Shown here: positions 55,842-63,977 of the stretch, piece after piece
How the letters are laid out: each line of letters begins with the position of its first letter
How positions within the stretch are numbered: the stretch's first letter is position 1
Source: Metabacillus arenae
Lineage (GTDB): Bacteria; Bacillota; Bacilli; Bacillales; Bacillaceae
DNA length: 64,000 bases
Assembly: GCF_014773385.1 (NCBI RefSeq)
Contig: NZ_JACXAI010000002.1
Coordinates: 245,054-309,053, forward strand
Direction: 5' to 3'
Position numbers and translations under genes: made by a program
The notes under the pieces: model-generated
Database searches by the model: none
What the model saw: the letters and a program-made list of their open reading frames with translations, nothing else
What the model was told of the DNA's origin: nothing

Positions 55842-55857
55842 TGCAAGAACTATACCA
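55842..55857 (-). promoter_or_regulatory. Sigma-54 promoter of kamA
   Basis: On the minus strand TGGTATAGTTCTTGCA matches the sigma-54 consensus TGGCAC-N5-TTGCA at GG (-24) and GC (-12), with two changes. It lies 34 bases upstream of the kamA start. The upstream gene encodes a sigma-54 activator, and kamA of B. thuringiensis is reported to depend on sigma-54. Confidence 0.75.
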
Positions 55858-55899
55858 ATGTGTGCAATCCCTGCTGGAATGGGAAATGAGTGAGACTCT

Positions 55900-57300
55900 T
55901 TATTTCCGTGCTGCTGAATTTTCAGCAATTTTTAGTTTCTTTATTTTATATTGTAGGGTTTGTCTAGGTATATTAAGAGTTTGTGCAGCTTTTAAAACAT
56001 TAAATTGATTTTTTTGAAGGGCATCCTCAATAAAATTCTTTTCGATTTCCTGAATTTTTTGAGGTAATGAAAATGGATTTCCCCTGCCAGAAACAGAATT
56101 TTTCTGAAACTTAGGAGGGAGATGAGAAAGCTCAATATCATTGTCCTCGGACATATTCATTGAGTACTCAATCGCGTGCTTCAACTCTCTTACATTTCCA
56201 GGCCAATCATAGCGCTGCAAACTTTCTAAAGCGTCTTGCTGAATACCTGCTACTTCTTTATTAAATAATGAATTGTAATGACCAATAAAGTGTTTGATCA
56301 AAACATCTATGTCATCTTTTCGCTTCCTTAATGGTAGTAGATTGATCGAAAAAACATTTAGCCTGTAAAATAAATCTTCGCGCAGCAGCCCTTTTTTCAC
56401 ACATACTTCGGGTGGTTCATTCATGGCGGCAATTAAACGAACGTCAACTTTCCTACCTTTCAGGTCACCGACTCTTCTTACTACCCCATCTTCTATTACC
56501 CTTAATATTTTGGCTTGTAATGACACTGGCATTGATTGAAGTTCGTCAAGAAATAAAGTTCCATGATTAGCTACTTCAAACAATCCCGCTCGCTCCACTG
56601 CCCCTGTATAACTACCCTTTGAAGAACCAAAAAGGAGACTCTCCAGAAGATTTTCAGGGATGGCTGCGCAATTTTGTGCGATAAATGAGTGGGCGGATCT
56701 CCTCGAACGATTATGAATGGCTTGTACATACAATTCCTTACCTGTTCCTGTTTCCCCGTAAACAAGCACATTTGACTCATATTGAGCAATTTTTTCTCCA
56801 AGTTGAATGGTTTTTAGAAACAGGCGGTTAATTGTGAGAATATCCTTAAATTCATAGCTTGCTGACTCTGTTTTATGGATGATATTCTGGTTGCTCATGT
56901 TTGCCTGCAAGTCAACAAGCTTCTCCGAAAGCCGTTTTATTTTAGAATAGTCTTTTGCTACTTCTACAGCCCCAATAAGCTTTTGATCATTGATGATGGG
57001 TAATGTTGAATTGACCGTTTCAATTTTCTCCCCATTCATATTTACATAGGATTGCTGCAGATCATATATGGGATTCTTAGAATTAATAACACTAATTAGA
57101 GTACTTGTCTTAGGAGTAAGTGATGGAAAAACCTCTAAAATGTGTTTGCCAATTACTTCTTTAGGATCTAATCCATCATGTGCTGCGGCTTTTGAGTTAT
57201 AAAAAATAGTCCTCCCTGTTGCATCTACTGCATGAATTCCTTCATCTATTGTCTCTAATATTCTTTGAAACATTTTTTCTTTTGTTACATCATTCAGCAA
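55900..57300 (-). CDS. kamR: Sigma-54-dependent activator of the kam locus
   Basis: The 466-aa protein has an N-terminal PAS domain (about residues 10-125: ETIDEGIHAVDATGRTIFYN), an AAA+ domain (about 170-400) with GETGTGKE (Walker A), GSYTGA (the sigma-54 contacting loop, normally GAFTGA) and GTLFLDE (Walker B), and a Fis-type HTH at the C-terminus (NVLKAAQTLNIPRQTLQYKI). The start TTG 57300 follows AAAGGAG at 10 bases; an earlier TTG at 57357 overlaps the yodP stop. The homologue in B. thuringiensis activates kamA. Two candidate binding palindromes lie just upstream. Confidence 0.88.
   Translation of the reverse strand: MLNDVTKEKMFQRILETIDEGIHAVDATGRTIFYNSKAAAHDGLDPKEVIGKHILEVFPSLTPKTSTLISVINSKNPIYDLQQSYVNMNGEKIETVNSTLPIINDQKLIGAVEVAKDYSKIKRLSEKLVDLQANMSNQNIIHKTESASYEFKDILTINRLFLKTIQLGEKIAQYESNVLVYGETGTGKELYVQAIHNRSRRSAHSFIAQNCAAIPENLLESLLFGSSKGSYTGAVERAGLFEVANHGTLFLDELQSMPVSLQAKILRVIEDGVVRRVGDLKGRKVDVRLIAAMNEPPEVCVKKGLLREDLFYRLNVFSINLLPLRKRKDDIDVLIKHFIGHYNSLFNKEVAGIQQDALESLQRYDWPGNVRELKHAIEYSMNMSEDNDIELSHLPPKFQKNSVSGRGNPFSLPQKIQEIEKNFIEDALQKNQFNVLKAAQTLNIPRQTLQYKIKKLKIAENSAARK
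55912..55927. promoter_or_regulatory. Candidate KamR activator site upstream of kamA
   Basis: TGCTGAATTTTCAGCA is a perfect TGCTGAA-NN-TTCAGCA palindrome. It lies about 55 bases upstream of the sigma-54 -24 element, overlapping the end of kamR. The same palindrome occurs before kamR. Activator binding is inferred. Confidence 0.6.
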
Positions 57301-57318
57301 ATAGCACCGTCTCCTTTC

Positions 57319-57356
57319 TGCTGAATATTCAGCACAATAATGCCGATTATTCAGCA
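57319..57356. promoter_or_regulatory. Tandem candidate KamR sites before kamR
   Basis: A perfect TGCTGAA-TA-TTCAGCA is at 57319-57334, and an imperfect copy TGCCGATTATTCAGCA at 57341-57356. They lie just upstream of the kamR ribosome binding site. This suggests autoregulation. Confidence 0.55.
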
Positions 57357-58202
57357 AATGTGGTCTGAAAGGTCTTTACACCATACATTCATATTTTCAA
57401 GGTTTTCAAAAATGTAGCAATTATTTTTTAATCTGCCCGTATATTCATAGTTTAATTGAGACAAGACAGCATTCATTCCAACAGAATCTGCTCTGGCAAT
57501 CGAAAAACTGTTAAAAATACCTTTACTTACGAGTTTTTTTTCAAGCTCTCGTAATAAAAATTTCATGAGTTTATGTGTACGATATTCGGGAAGAGTGGCG
57601 CAATCAGTTAATTCGGCATTTGAAAGAATGGAATTGATCTCTGCAGATGCGGCACTAATCACTCTTTCTTTGTCTTCTACAAAAAAGTAGATGGTCCCTT
57701 CTTCCATTGTTTCTTTTATATATTCTTCTTGATGAAGCGGGGTCGGGTAGACTTTAAATACTTCTTTGTATAAATCAGCTAAAGCTCCAGCATCAGCAGG
57801 TCCCGCTTGTCTGAGCGGAAATAACGATGTCTCATTAATTGATTTGTTTTTGACATGTTTTTTCTGATTAATTTGTTCTAATATATGATCTTCCTTCATC
57901 CAATTACTCGTTTGCCTTCGTGACTCTTGAAAATATCGGCAAAAATAAAACATATCCTCACCACCAAAGAAACCTTTTATATAAGCTTCCAGCTCAAACA
58001 TACTGGCATGAAGAACCTTTATATGATCTCTTTTTCCATATACGATGAGTTTGGTTAATTGATACTTTTGGCAAAGTGGTTTAATATCTGCTAATAACTT
58101 TTCCAGATTTCCCTTATACTCAGTCAATTTGCAGCGTTCATTAAATTCATCCAGATAGACAACACCCTGGTAATCATTTGTTTTCATATTGACAGATTTC
58201 AT
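57351..58202 (-). CDS. yodP: N-acetyltransferase of beta-lysine (YodP/AblB)
   Basis: The 283-aa protein has a variable N-terminal domain and a C-terminal GNAT fold (about residues 130-280) with LADLYKEVF, the strand AASAEINSI, and the acetyl-CoA loop segment CATLPEYRTHKLMKFLLREL. The family (YodP/AblB) acetylates beta-lysine made by KamA. AAAGGAG lies 11 bases before the ATG. The kamR start region overlaps its end. It lies directly upstream of kamR. Confidence 0.85.
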   Translation of the reverse strand: MKSVNMKTNDYQGVVYLDEFNERCKLTEYKGNLEKLLADIKPLCQKYQLTKLIVYGKRDHIKVLHASMFELEAYIKGFFGGEDMFYFCRYFQESRRQTSNWMKEDHILEQINQKKHVKNKSINETSLFPLRQAGPADAGALADLYKEVFKVYPTPLHQEEYIKETMEEGTIYFFVEDKERVISAASAEINSILSNAELTDCATLPEYRTHKLMKFLLRELEKKLVSKGIFNSFSIARADSVGMNAVLSQLNYEYTGRLKNNCYIFENLENMNVWCKDLSDHIC

Positions 58203-58340
58203 CTCATCTTATTCTCCTTTCTTTAGGTTAGAGATGGGTGTTGAAGAAATCAGCGAAAGAGCCGATTTTATTCAAAAAACCACCTCATGCATTTATAGTA
58301 CTTATCTCCTTTGAAAAAGTTAAAAGTGGACCTCTCACAG

Positions 58341-58385
58341 AAAAAAGGTGCTGGTTTCTACCTATGAATTTCAGCACCTTTTTTT
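58341..58385. terminator. Bidirectional terminator between yodQ and yodP
   Basis: AAAAAAGGTGCTG (58341-58353) and CAGCACCTTTTTTT (58372-58385) form a 13-bp stem with an 18-nt loop. On the minus strand, the direction of the operon, it splits yodT-yodQ from yodP-kamR-kamA. The 309-base gap between the two genes holds no other gene. Confidence 0.88.
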
Positions 58386-58511
58386 ATTAACAGCTATTTA
58401 TTTTAGAGAATTAAAATATCTCCTGAGATGATAGTCTGCTGAATGGGGACTAGAAGCAACTGGTGATTCATGAATTAACTTTAATTTAAGTCTTTAGGTC
58501 TGACATTCAGG

Positions 58512-59783
58512 CTATTCCTCCGCGACTTCACACCATTGTAGAATAAATAAAGAAATAATTTTAGCAGCTTGAATGACCTTTTCAATTTCAATGTATTCAT
58601 TTGGAAAATGGGCAACTTCCGTCACTCCAGGACCAAACACAACTGCTGGGATTCCACCAGAATGATAAAGCATCCCTCCATCAGTTCCCCAAGGAGATGC
58701 TTCGATATTTGGCCGTTTTTTCATTACTTTTTCAAAGCAGCCTGATAATGTTTCAATAATAGGATGACTTACAGACAACTCATTTGGCAGCCAGAAAGCT
58801 CCGAACCATTCAAGGTCTACTGGATAATCTATAAACCATGAATCTTTCTCTGTTAACATTTGGACCCAATTCGAAAATTCCTCTTTTACTTGGTCCATCG
58901 TTTCATTAGGAGCAATTCCGCAGCGACCTTCCAATTTCACTTCATCAGCAACAGAAGAAGGCCACGAACCTCCTTCAATTTTCCCAATATTAATTGGAAC
59001 CGGAATCGGGATATTTTGATACAAAGGATCACTAATTCGTTTATTCCTTTTCTTTTCTAGTAGTTTAATATGCTCAATTACAATCGTGCTTTTTTCGATT
59101 GCACTAACACCCTCATAACGCGTCCCGCCGTGAGCAGACCTTCCCTTCACTGTTAACCTAAACCACATTGAGCCTTGTTGTTTCGGGAAGATTTTCATAT
59201 TTGTTGGTTCTGGGATGAGAGCCGCATCTGCTTCGTATCCTCTTAGAACTGTTGCCAGCGTACCTGTTCCGCCACTTTCCTCTTCTATCACACTTTGAAA
59301 AATGATATCGCCCTTAAGTTTTATTCCAGTTTCATAGATTGCTTGCATCGCCATCAATAAAGCGACATTTCCACCTTTCATATCTGTAGAGCCGCGCCCA
59401 TATAACTTTCCTTCAATAATTTTTGCGCTGTATGGATCAACCTTCCACTGCTTTTCATCACCTTCTGGTACTATATCGATATGACCATTTAATATTAACG
59501 ATTTTCCTTCCCCAGTCCCTTTCATGATTCCTACAATATTTGGACTTTCATTGAAGTTGTTTCTTGTTGCATTATAGTAGGGGTGCTCTTTTAGCTGTTT
59601 ACCTCCAGGCTCCCATATGTCAATCTCCAACTCCAATTGTCTGCATTTCTCCAAAATAATAGCTTGCGCTTCCGATTCTTTTCCTTGAACACTTTTTTGT
59701 TGAACGAGTTTGGTAAGAAGCCTTTCTGCCTTTATCTTGTTTCGGTCTATCCATGTAAATAGCTTTTGCTGAAGGTCCTCCAT
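58512..59783 (-). CDS. yodQ: M20 family deacylase/peptidase (YodQ)
   Basis: The 423-aa protein is an M20/ArgE/DapE-type zinc hydrolase. [11 protein letters not shown] (about residues 99-109) carries the first metal His and Asp; [10 protein letters not shown] carries the bridging Asp; EEESGG carries the catalytic Glu pair. The dimerisation domain spans about 205-320. It probably removes an acyl group from an amino-acid derivative in this pathway. AAGGGGTGGAAGG precedes the ATG. Confidence 0.85.
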   Translation of the reverse strand: MEDLQQKLFTWIDRNKIKAERLLTKLVQQKSVQGKESEAQAIILEKCRQLELEIDIWEPGGKQLKEHPYYNATRNNFNESPNIVGIMKGTGEGKSLILNGHIDIVPEGDEKQWKVDPYSAKIIEGKLYGRGSTDMKGGNVALLMAMQAIYETGIKLKGDIIFQSVIEEESGGTGTLATVLRGYEADAALIPEPTNMKIFPKQQGSMWFRLTVKGRSAHGGTRYEGVSAIEKSTIVIEHIKLLEKKRNKRISDPLYQNIPIPVPINIGKIEGGSWPSSVADEVKLEGRCGIAPNETMDQVKEEFSNWVQMLTEKDSWFIDYPVDLEWFGAFWLPNELSVSHPIIETLSGCFEKVMKKRPNIEASPWGTDGGMLYHSGGIPAVVFGPGVTEVAHFPNEYIEIEKVIQAAKIISLFILQWCEVAEE

Positions 59784-59857
59784 CCTTCCACCCCTTCATA
59801 TTTTTTATCTCTACTTTCCTTCTTTAAGCAGTTCGTTTTGGTTAATATTGTTAGTAA

Positions 59858-60046
59858 CTTTTTGACAAAGTGACCTTTCATCTGTGGGGTTTCGACGCAC
59901 AGGATGTCAAGCAGAGGCCTCTGAGACAAGACGCCCGAGATTTGGCCATCGTTCATTAATCCCCACCGATAGTTAGGTGAAGTCTAAGGCGAATTCAGTC
60001 TTCTATGTGCGAAATCACCCTTTTTATACAGCGGGACTGGAAATTT
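59858..60046. repeat. Intergenic dispersed-repeat-like segment
   Basis: This 190-base stretch between yodR and yodQ has self-complementary, GC-rich segments. Its minus strand translates to RPLLDILCVETPQMKGHFVKK, a string I recall as a frequent spurious ORF product of an intergenic repeat in Bacillus-like genomes. I therefore read it as a dispersed repeat, not a gene. Confirmation needs a genome-wide search. Confidence 0.45.
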
Positions 60047-60673
60047 TCACTGAAAAAAAGATGCTTCTGTTTTTTTTATTACATCTTCTACAGTAAAAGG
60101 TTCTAAAGTTTCTTTAAGACAGAGACCATTTTCAGTAATTTCCATTACAGCCATTTCTGTAATGATCAAATTCACACAGTTTCTTGCAGTAAGTGGGAGG
60201 GTACATTCATTTACAATTTTTGGGGTTCCATCTTTATTTGTATGGTTCATTAGAACGATCACTCTTTTTGCCTTTTGGGCAAGCTCCATAGCACCTCCCA
60301 TACCGGGGACCCTTCTTCCCGGAACAATCCAGTTAGCTAAATCACCACCTGAGCTGACCTGCAATGAACCCAATATCGTCATGTCTATCAAACCTTTTCT
60401 AATCATTCCAAAAGAAAGAGCACTATCAAAATAGGAAGCTCCCTTACCTAATGTAACAGGATACCCTGCAGCATTACAAAGGTGTTCATTTTCTTTTTCA
60501 AGAGCTGGACTAGGACCAATTCCAAGCACCCCGTTTTCTGCTTGAATCATGACACGCGGCTTATTTAATAGGAAATTAGGAATTAATGAAGGAATGCCAA
60601 TTCCCAGATTGACGACCATCCCATCTTGAATTTCCTCTGCTGCTCTTTTAGCAATTCTCTCTCTTAAGCTCAT
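60047..60673 (-). CDS. yodR: CoA-transferase subunit B (YodR)
   Basis: The 208-aa protein is a class I CoA-transferase beta subunit: NLGIGIPSLIPNFL near the start, and IQAENGVLGIGP with the catalytic Glu at about residues 41-52. GSLQVSSGGDLANWIVPG and KGMGGAMEL-type glycine loops are present. The ATG overlaps the yodS stop (ATGA). It pairs with YodS to form a 3-oxoacid-type CoA transferase. Confidence 0.88.
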   Translation of the reverse strand: MSLRERIAKRAAEEIQDGMVVNLGIGIPSLIPNFLLNKPRVMIQAENGVLGIGPSPALEKENEHLCNAAGYPVTLGKGASYFDSALSFGMIRKGLIDMTILGSLQVSSGGDLANWIVPGRRVPGMGGAMELAQKAKRVIVLMNHTNKDGTPKIVNECTLPLTARNCVNLIITEMAVMEITENGLCLKETLEPFTVEDVIKKTEASFFQ

Positions 60674-61365
60674 TCCCAAACCCACTTCCAGTTTATTCCC
60701 TTGCTTTTTACCACACTGTTAATAAAAATACCCGGGGTAATAATCGCCTCCTCATCTAATGTACCCAGTTCCACGATATCAGTGACTTCAGCAACTGTAT
60801 AATGACCAGCCATAGCAATCAAGGGATTCATGTTCCTAGCACTTTTATCGTAAATTAGATTTCCGTATGAATCGGCTGTTTTCCCATAAATGATTGCGAC
60901 ATCTGCAGTCAAGGGTGTTTCTAATAAATATGGTTTTGAATCAACATGTATAATGCTTTTACCTTTATAAACAATTTCATTATCTATTCCAATATCTAAT
61001 AGGATTCCACCTATTCCAAGACCTCCAGCTCGAATTCTTTCAGCAAGCGTCCCTTGTGGTGAAAATTCTACCTCCAGCTTCCCTTCTGACATCATCTTTC
61101 CTGCGATAGGGTTAGACCCGATATGGGATGCGATTAATTTACTTACTCTTCCTGCACTGATAAGCTTTCCTGTACCAATCGTTGGAAAACCTGCATCATT
61201 ACAAATAACAGTCAGATCTTTAACTCCTTTTTCAAGGATCGCTTCGATTAATGTTGGGGGTGATCCGACCCCGCCAAATCCACCCACCATTAGGCTGCAC
61301 TGGTTGTCAATCCGACCTAAAACATCATCAACTTGTTTAAGTTTTTGATAATCGTCTGTTACCAT
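60670..61365 (-). CDS. yodS: CoA-transferase subunit A (YodS)
   Basis: The 231-aa protein has the alpha-subunit signature GGFGGVGSPPTLI at residues about 28-40 and the glycine-rich strand repeats of class I CoA-transferases. AGGAGGCCCTG precedes the ATG. It precedes and overlaps yodR, which provides the catalytic Glu. Confidence 0.88.
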   Translation of the reverse strand: MVTDDYQKLKQVDDVLGRIDNQCSLMVGGFGGVGSPPTLIEAILEKGVKDLTVICNDAGFPTIGTGKLISAGRVSKLIASHIGSNPIAGKMMSEGKLEVEFSPQGTLAERIRAGGLGIGGILLDIGIDNEIVYKGKSIIHVDSKPYLLETPLTADVAIIYGKTADSYGNLIYDKSARNMNPLIAMAGHYTVAEVTDIVELGTLDEEAIITPGIFINSVVKSKGINWKWVWE

Positions 61366-61382
61366 TTTCAGGGCCTCCTTCT

Positions 61383-62735
61383 TTAAGCAGGATTGATTTC
61401 AGAAACCTGTAAGTGCTTTTCCACTTCATAAAGGGTCTTATCTAACAAATCTATTAACAGCTGTAGTTCTTCTTCAGTAATTGTTAAAGGGGGAGCAATC
61501 AAAATAGCATCTCCAGAATCTCCTTCTATTCCAGTAGATGATGGGTAAACAATAAGACCATTTTCTTTTGCTTTCATTACAATGAAGTTTGTTAAGTTAA
61601 TTTCTTTTCGAAAAGGAATTCTTTTGAAAATATCAGAAACAAATTCCATTCCTGTTAACATGCCTACCCCTCTTACCTCGCCAACTATTGAATATTTGAC
61701 TTGTAATTTACGTAGTTCATTTAATAGTATTGAACCTTTTCTAAGTGATTCAGAAACTAATTGATTTTTTTCAATATAGTTTAATACTGCAAGACCAACA
61801 GCAGTTGATTGGGGATTTGCGCTGTAAGTATGACCGCTCATAATCATTTTAGATCCCATTACTATTGGTTCCATGACATGATCACTGACCACAGCAGCAG
61901 CTAACGGCGTATAACCAGCACTCAATCCCTTCCCCAGTGCAACAATGTCAGGCACAAAATTCCAATGCTCTGATGCAAGCATTTTTCCTGTACGGCCAAT
62001 ACCAGTCATCACTTCATCTGCAATAAAAAGGATGTTGTGTTTCCCGCATATTTCCTTAAGTCTTTGATAGTACCCATGTGGAGGTGTTATAGCACCCCCA
62101 GCGGCACCAATAACAGGCTCGGCAATAAATGCAGCGATATGGTCCGCCCCTATTCTTTTTATCGCTACTTCCAGTTCTGCCGCACATTTTAATTGGCAAT
62201 CAGGGTAGGTCAGATCGTACGGACACCGATAACAGTATGGAGGATGAATTGTTGGGCTTGTATCCAAAAGAGGGACAAACCGAAAACGCCTGTCTGTATG
62301 CCCTGATAAAGATAACGAACCGATTGTGATCCCATGGTAACTCATCCATCTTGAAATGATTTTCGTTTTTCTGTATTGCCCTTTTTCCTGCCAGTATTGC
62401 AATGCAACTTTCAAAGCGGTTTCTACAGCCTCTGATCCGCTATTTACAAAAAAAGAAAAATTTAATGAACCTGGCAAAACGCGTGCTAACTCCTCAGCCA
62501 GCTTCTCAGCAGGTTCATTTGTAAAGTGAGATCTGTAAACAAACGAGATCTTTTGCGCTTGTTCATTCATGACTTCTATTATTTCTTCAACTCCATGGCC
62601 GATACTGCATGTAACCGCACCAGATGAACCGTCAATATACCGTTTTCCATCTTCATCATAAAGAAAAACGCCTTTGCCATGACTTATTTTTTTATAGTTT
62701 TCATCCAGCACCGGTTTTATAAGAAAGCTCTTCAT
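61383..62735 (-). CDS. yodT: Class III aminotransferase (YodT)
   Basis: The 450-aa protein is a PLP-dependent class III aminotransferase. FVNSGSEAVETALK binds the cofactor phosphate, FIADEVMTGIGRTG carries the PLP Asp, and ALGKGLSAGY carries the Schiff-base Lys. I chose ATG 62735 behind AGAGGGGGG; a longer frame to 62777 would begin at or before the likely transcription start. It is the first gene of the operon. Confidence 0.88.
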   Translation of the reverse strand: MKSFLIKPVLDENYKKISHGKGVFLYDEDGKRYIDGSSGAVTCSIGHGVEEIIEVMNEQAQKISFVYRSHFTNEPAEKLAEELARVLPGSLNFSFFVNSGSEAVETALKVALQYWQEKGQYRKTKIISRWMSYHGITIGSLSLSGHTDRRFRFVPLLDTSPTIHPPYCYRCPYDLTYPDCQLKCAAELEVAIKRIGADHIAAFIAEPVIGAAGGAITPPHGYYQRLKEICGKHNILFIADEVMTGIGRTGKMLASEHWNFVPDIVALGKGLSAGYTPLAAAVVSDHVMEPIVMGSKMIMSGHTYSANPQSTAVGLAVLNYIEKNQLVSESLRKGSILLNELRKLQVKYSIVGEVRGVGMLTGMEFVSDIFKRIPFRKEINLTNFIVMKAKENGLIVYPSSTGIEGDSGDAILIAPPLTITEEELQLLIDLLDKTLYEVEKHLQVSEINPA

Positions 62736-62783
62736 TACTGAACCCCCCTCTTTGCGCCATCCCAATAAAAGAGCCATTGTTAC

Positions 62784-62813
62784 ATTATATGAACTAGATG
62801 AACCGCTTATTTC
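62784..62813 (-). promoter_or_regulatory. Candidate sigma-E promoter of the yodT operon
   Basis: On the minus strand, CATATAAT (62784-62791) resembles the sigma-E -10 (CATACANT), and GAAATAA (62807-62813) at 15-bp spacing is a partial -35. In B. subtilis the yodT-kamA genes are expressed by sigma-E in the mother cell, so the match is meaningful. The -35 is weak. Confidence 0.5.
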
Positions 62814-63004
62814 TAAGGATTTCTTTTCAAAGAAAAAGGCTGAATAGAAGGAGTATTGACTCCTTCAAGCTCAGCCCTTCTCGTTTCAACAGGAGTAAGA
62901 TTTAAGATTTCCTTGTTAATCAATTCGATTTCTATATCTCTAACATTTGATGAGCGCTTAAACTTTCTAGGCCCTTCGTTGTGCCGACAGTGAAAACAAA
63001 CACG
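62813..63004 (-). pseudogene. Possible gene remnant without a start codon
   Basis: The minus strand is open for about 63 codons (CFHCRHNEGPRKFKR...EIELINKEILNLTPVETRRAELEG...) with a protein-like pattern, a Cys-x-x-Cys motif and a stop at 62813. There is no ATG, GTG or TTG before residue 30, and an in-frame stop lies just upstream. It could be the end of a degraded zinc-finger protein. I could not assign a family. Confidence 0.35.
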
Positions 63005-63055
63005 AATTATTTTAGTTTATAATCTTAAATGTTTGTTTATTTAGTTTCAAGAACG

Positions 63056-63175
63056 AAAAGCGCAAGGCGCCCGCCTATCGGCGACAAGCATAAGACGAGC
63101 CGGCATGAAGGTTGTTCCTTAACCTTCTTGACGGATTGGCTTATGACCTCGAGCCGATGGCGCCTGGAGCTAGAC
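63056..63175. repeat. GC-rich hairpin repeat of Bacillus-like genomes
   Basis: The segment has two arms: GCGCAAGGCGCCCGCC with CGGCGACAAGCATAAGACGAG, and GGCTTATGACCTCGAGCCG with ATGGCGCCTGGAGCT. They surround a GAAGGTTG/TTAACCTTC apex. It is far more GC-rich than its surroundings. Similar hairpin elements are dispersed in genomes of several Bacillus-like genera (my recollection). It has no ORF. Confidence 0.6.
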
Positions 63176-63230
63176 AACGACAACACTCTTTAATACGTTA
63201 ATACTTTAATTATATTAAACTTTCTGATCT

Positions 63231-63284
63231 TATCAAAAAAAACAGGACTCCTTTGACTTTGGCTTAAACAAAGGTGTCCTGGCA
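63231..63284 (-). terminator. Terminator of the YjcZ-type gene
   Basis: CAGGACtCCTTTG and CAAAGGtGTCCTG pair around about 15 bases. On the minus strand, a run of eight T follows. It ends the sporulation peptide transcript. Confidence 0.8.
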
Positions 63285-63312
63285 CTTAACAAAAAAGCCC
63301 GGTTTTTTAAGC

Positions 63313-63444
63313 TTAATATTTAATAAATGATGCGCCAACGATGATCAATAAAATAAACAATACAACAATTAATACAAAGCTTCCTCCATTGTTGCAAGCA
63401 GCAGGAGCTGTATAAGGATATCCACAATCGTAATAGCAATGCAT
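63313..63444 (-). CDS. YjcZ-family sporulation peptide
   Basis: The 43-aa peptide reads MHCYYDCGYPYTAP, then a GG turn and a single membrane segment (FVLIVVLFILLIIVGASFI) ending KY. This is the pattern of the short YjcZ-family sporulation/coat peptides. I chose ATG 63444 at 9 bases after AAGGAG; an ATG at 63453 directly abuts that site. It shows that the host is a spore former. Confidence 0.85.
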   Translation of the reverse strand: MHCYYDCGYPYTAPAACNNGGSFVLIVVLFILLIIVGASFIKY

Positions 63445-63688
63445 AGCTGTCATCTCCTTAAAATATCTTACTTTCTATTACACTCATAAACTATGTAGGC
63501 ACTAGCTTGTTTTGATTGTGCATTTGCCTATTTTTTAATATATTATCTAAACGACAGTCATTTTTTATTGTAAAATTTCATGGCAATTATATAAAACTTA
63601 AGGAGCATAAGAATGTTTACAAAAAGAATTTAAAACGATACAATTATGTAAACGCTTTCAAAATAATTCAATCCTGGGAGGTACTCTT

Positions 63689-63853
63689 ATGGTTTTTGAA
63701 TATAAGTATCGGCGCCAAGCATTGGATAACCTCTCAAAAGCAATCGAACAAGAAGAAAAGCAAGTAACTAAAAAAAATAAAGGGAATAAGAAAGCACTGA
63801 CATTATCAAATGTAATAGCATCCATTGTCCCATTTTTCACTCCTACGAGTTAA
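63689..63853 (+). CDS. Small basic protein, unknown
   Basis: The 54-aa protein begins MVFEYKYRRQALDNLSKAIEQEEKQ, a helical charged N-terminus with a KKNKGNKK stretch, and ends in a hydrophobic segment (VIASIVPFFTP). CTGGGAGG lies 8 bases before the ATG, which supports translation. No family is recognised. A terminator follows at 63943. The 244 bases before it hold no other gene. Confidence 0.55.
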   Translation: MVFEYKYRRQALDNLSKAIEQEEKQVTKKNKGNKKALTLSNVIASIVPFFTPTS

Positions 63854-63942
63854 TTATATTTTCCCTCGTTTAGATATTTTTATTAGTAAAAAAACCGTCA
63901 TAAATTGGTCAAGACCCCAAAAAGTGGAGATGTAAAAAAACC

Positions 63943-63977
63943 GGAGCTGTTTCTAAAAGGAAATGGCTCCCTTTTTA
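63943..63977 (+). terminator. Intrinsic terminator
   Basis: GGAGCtGTTTC and GGAAATgGCTCC pair around a short loop, followed by CTTTTTATTC. Confidence 0.8.

Noticed and set aside
59747..59956. A 69-aa minus-strand ORF between yodR and yodQ
   Set aside because: It overlaps the yodQ start region and a repeat-like segment, has no ribosome binding site, and reads like a known spurious product.
63516..63767. An 83-aa plus-strand ORF
   Set aside because: It has no ribosome binding site and overlaps the 63689 gene, which has a good one in another frame.
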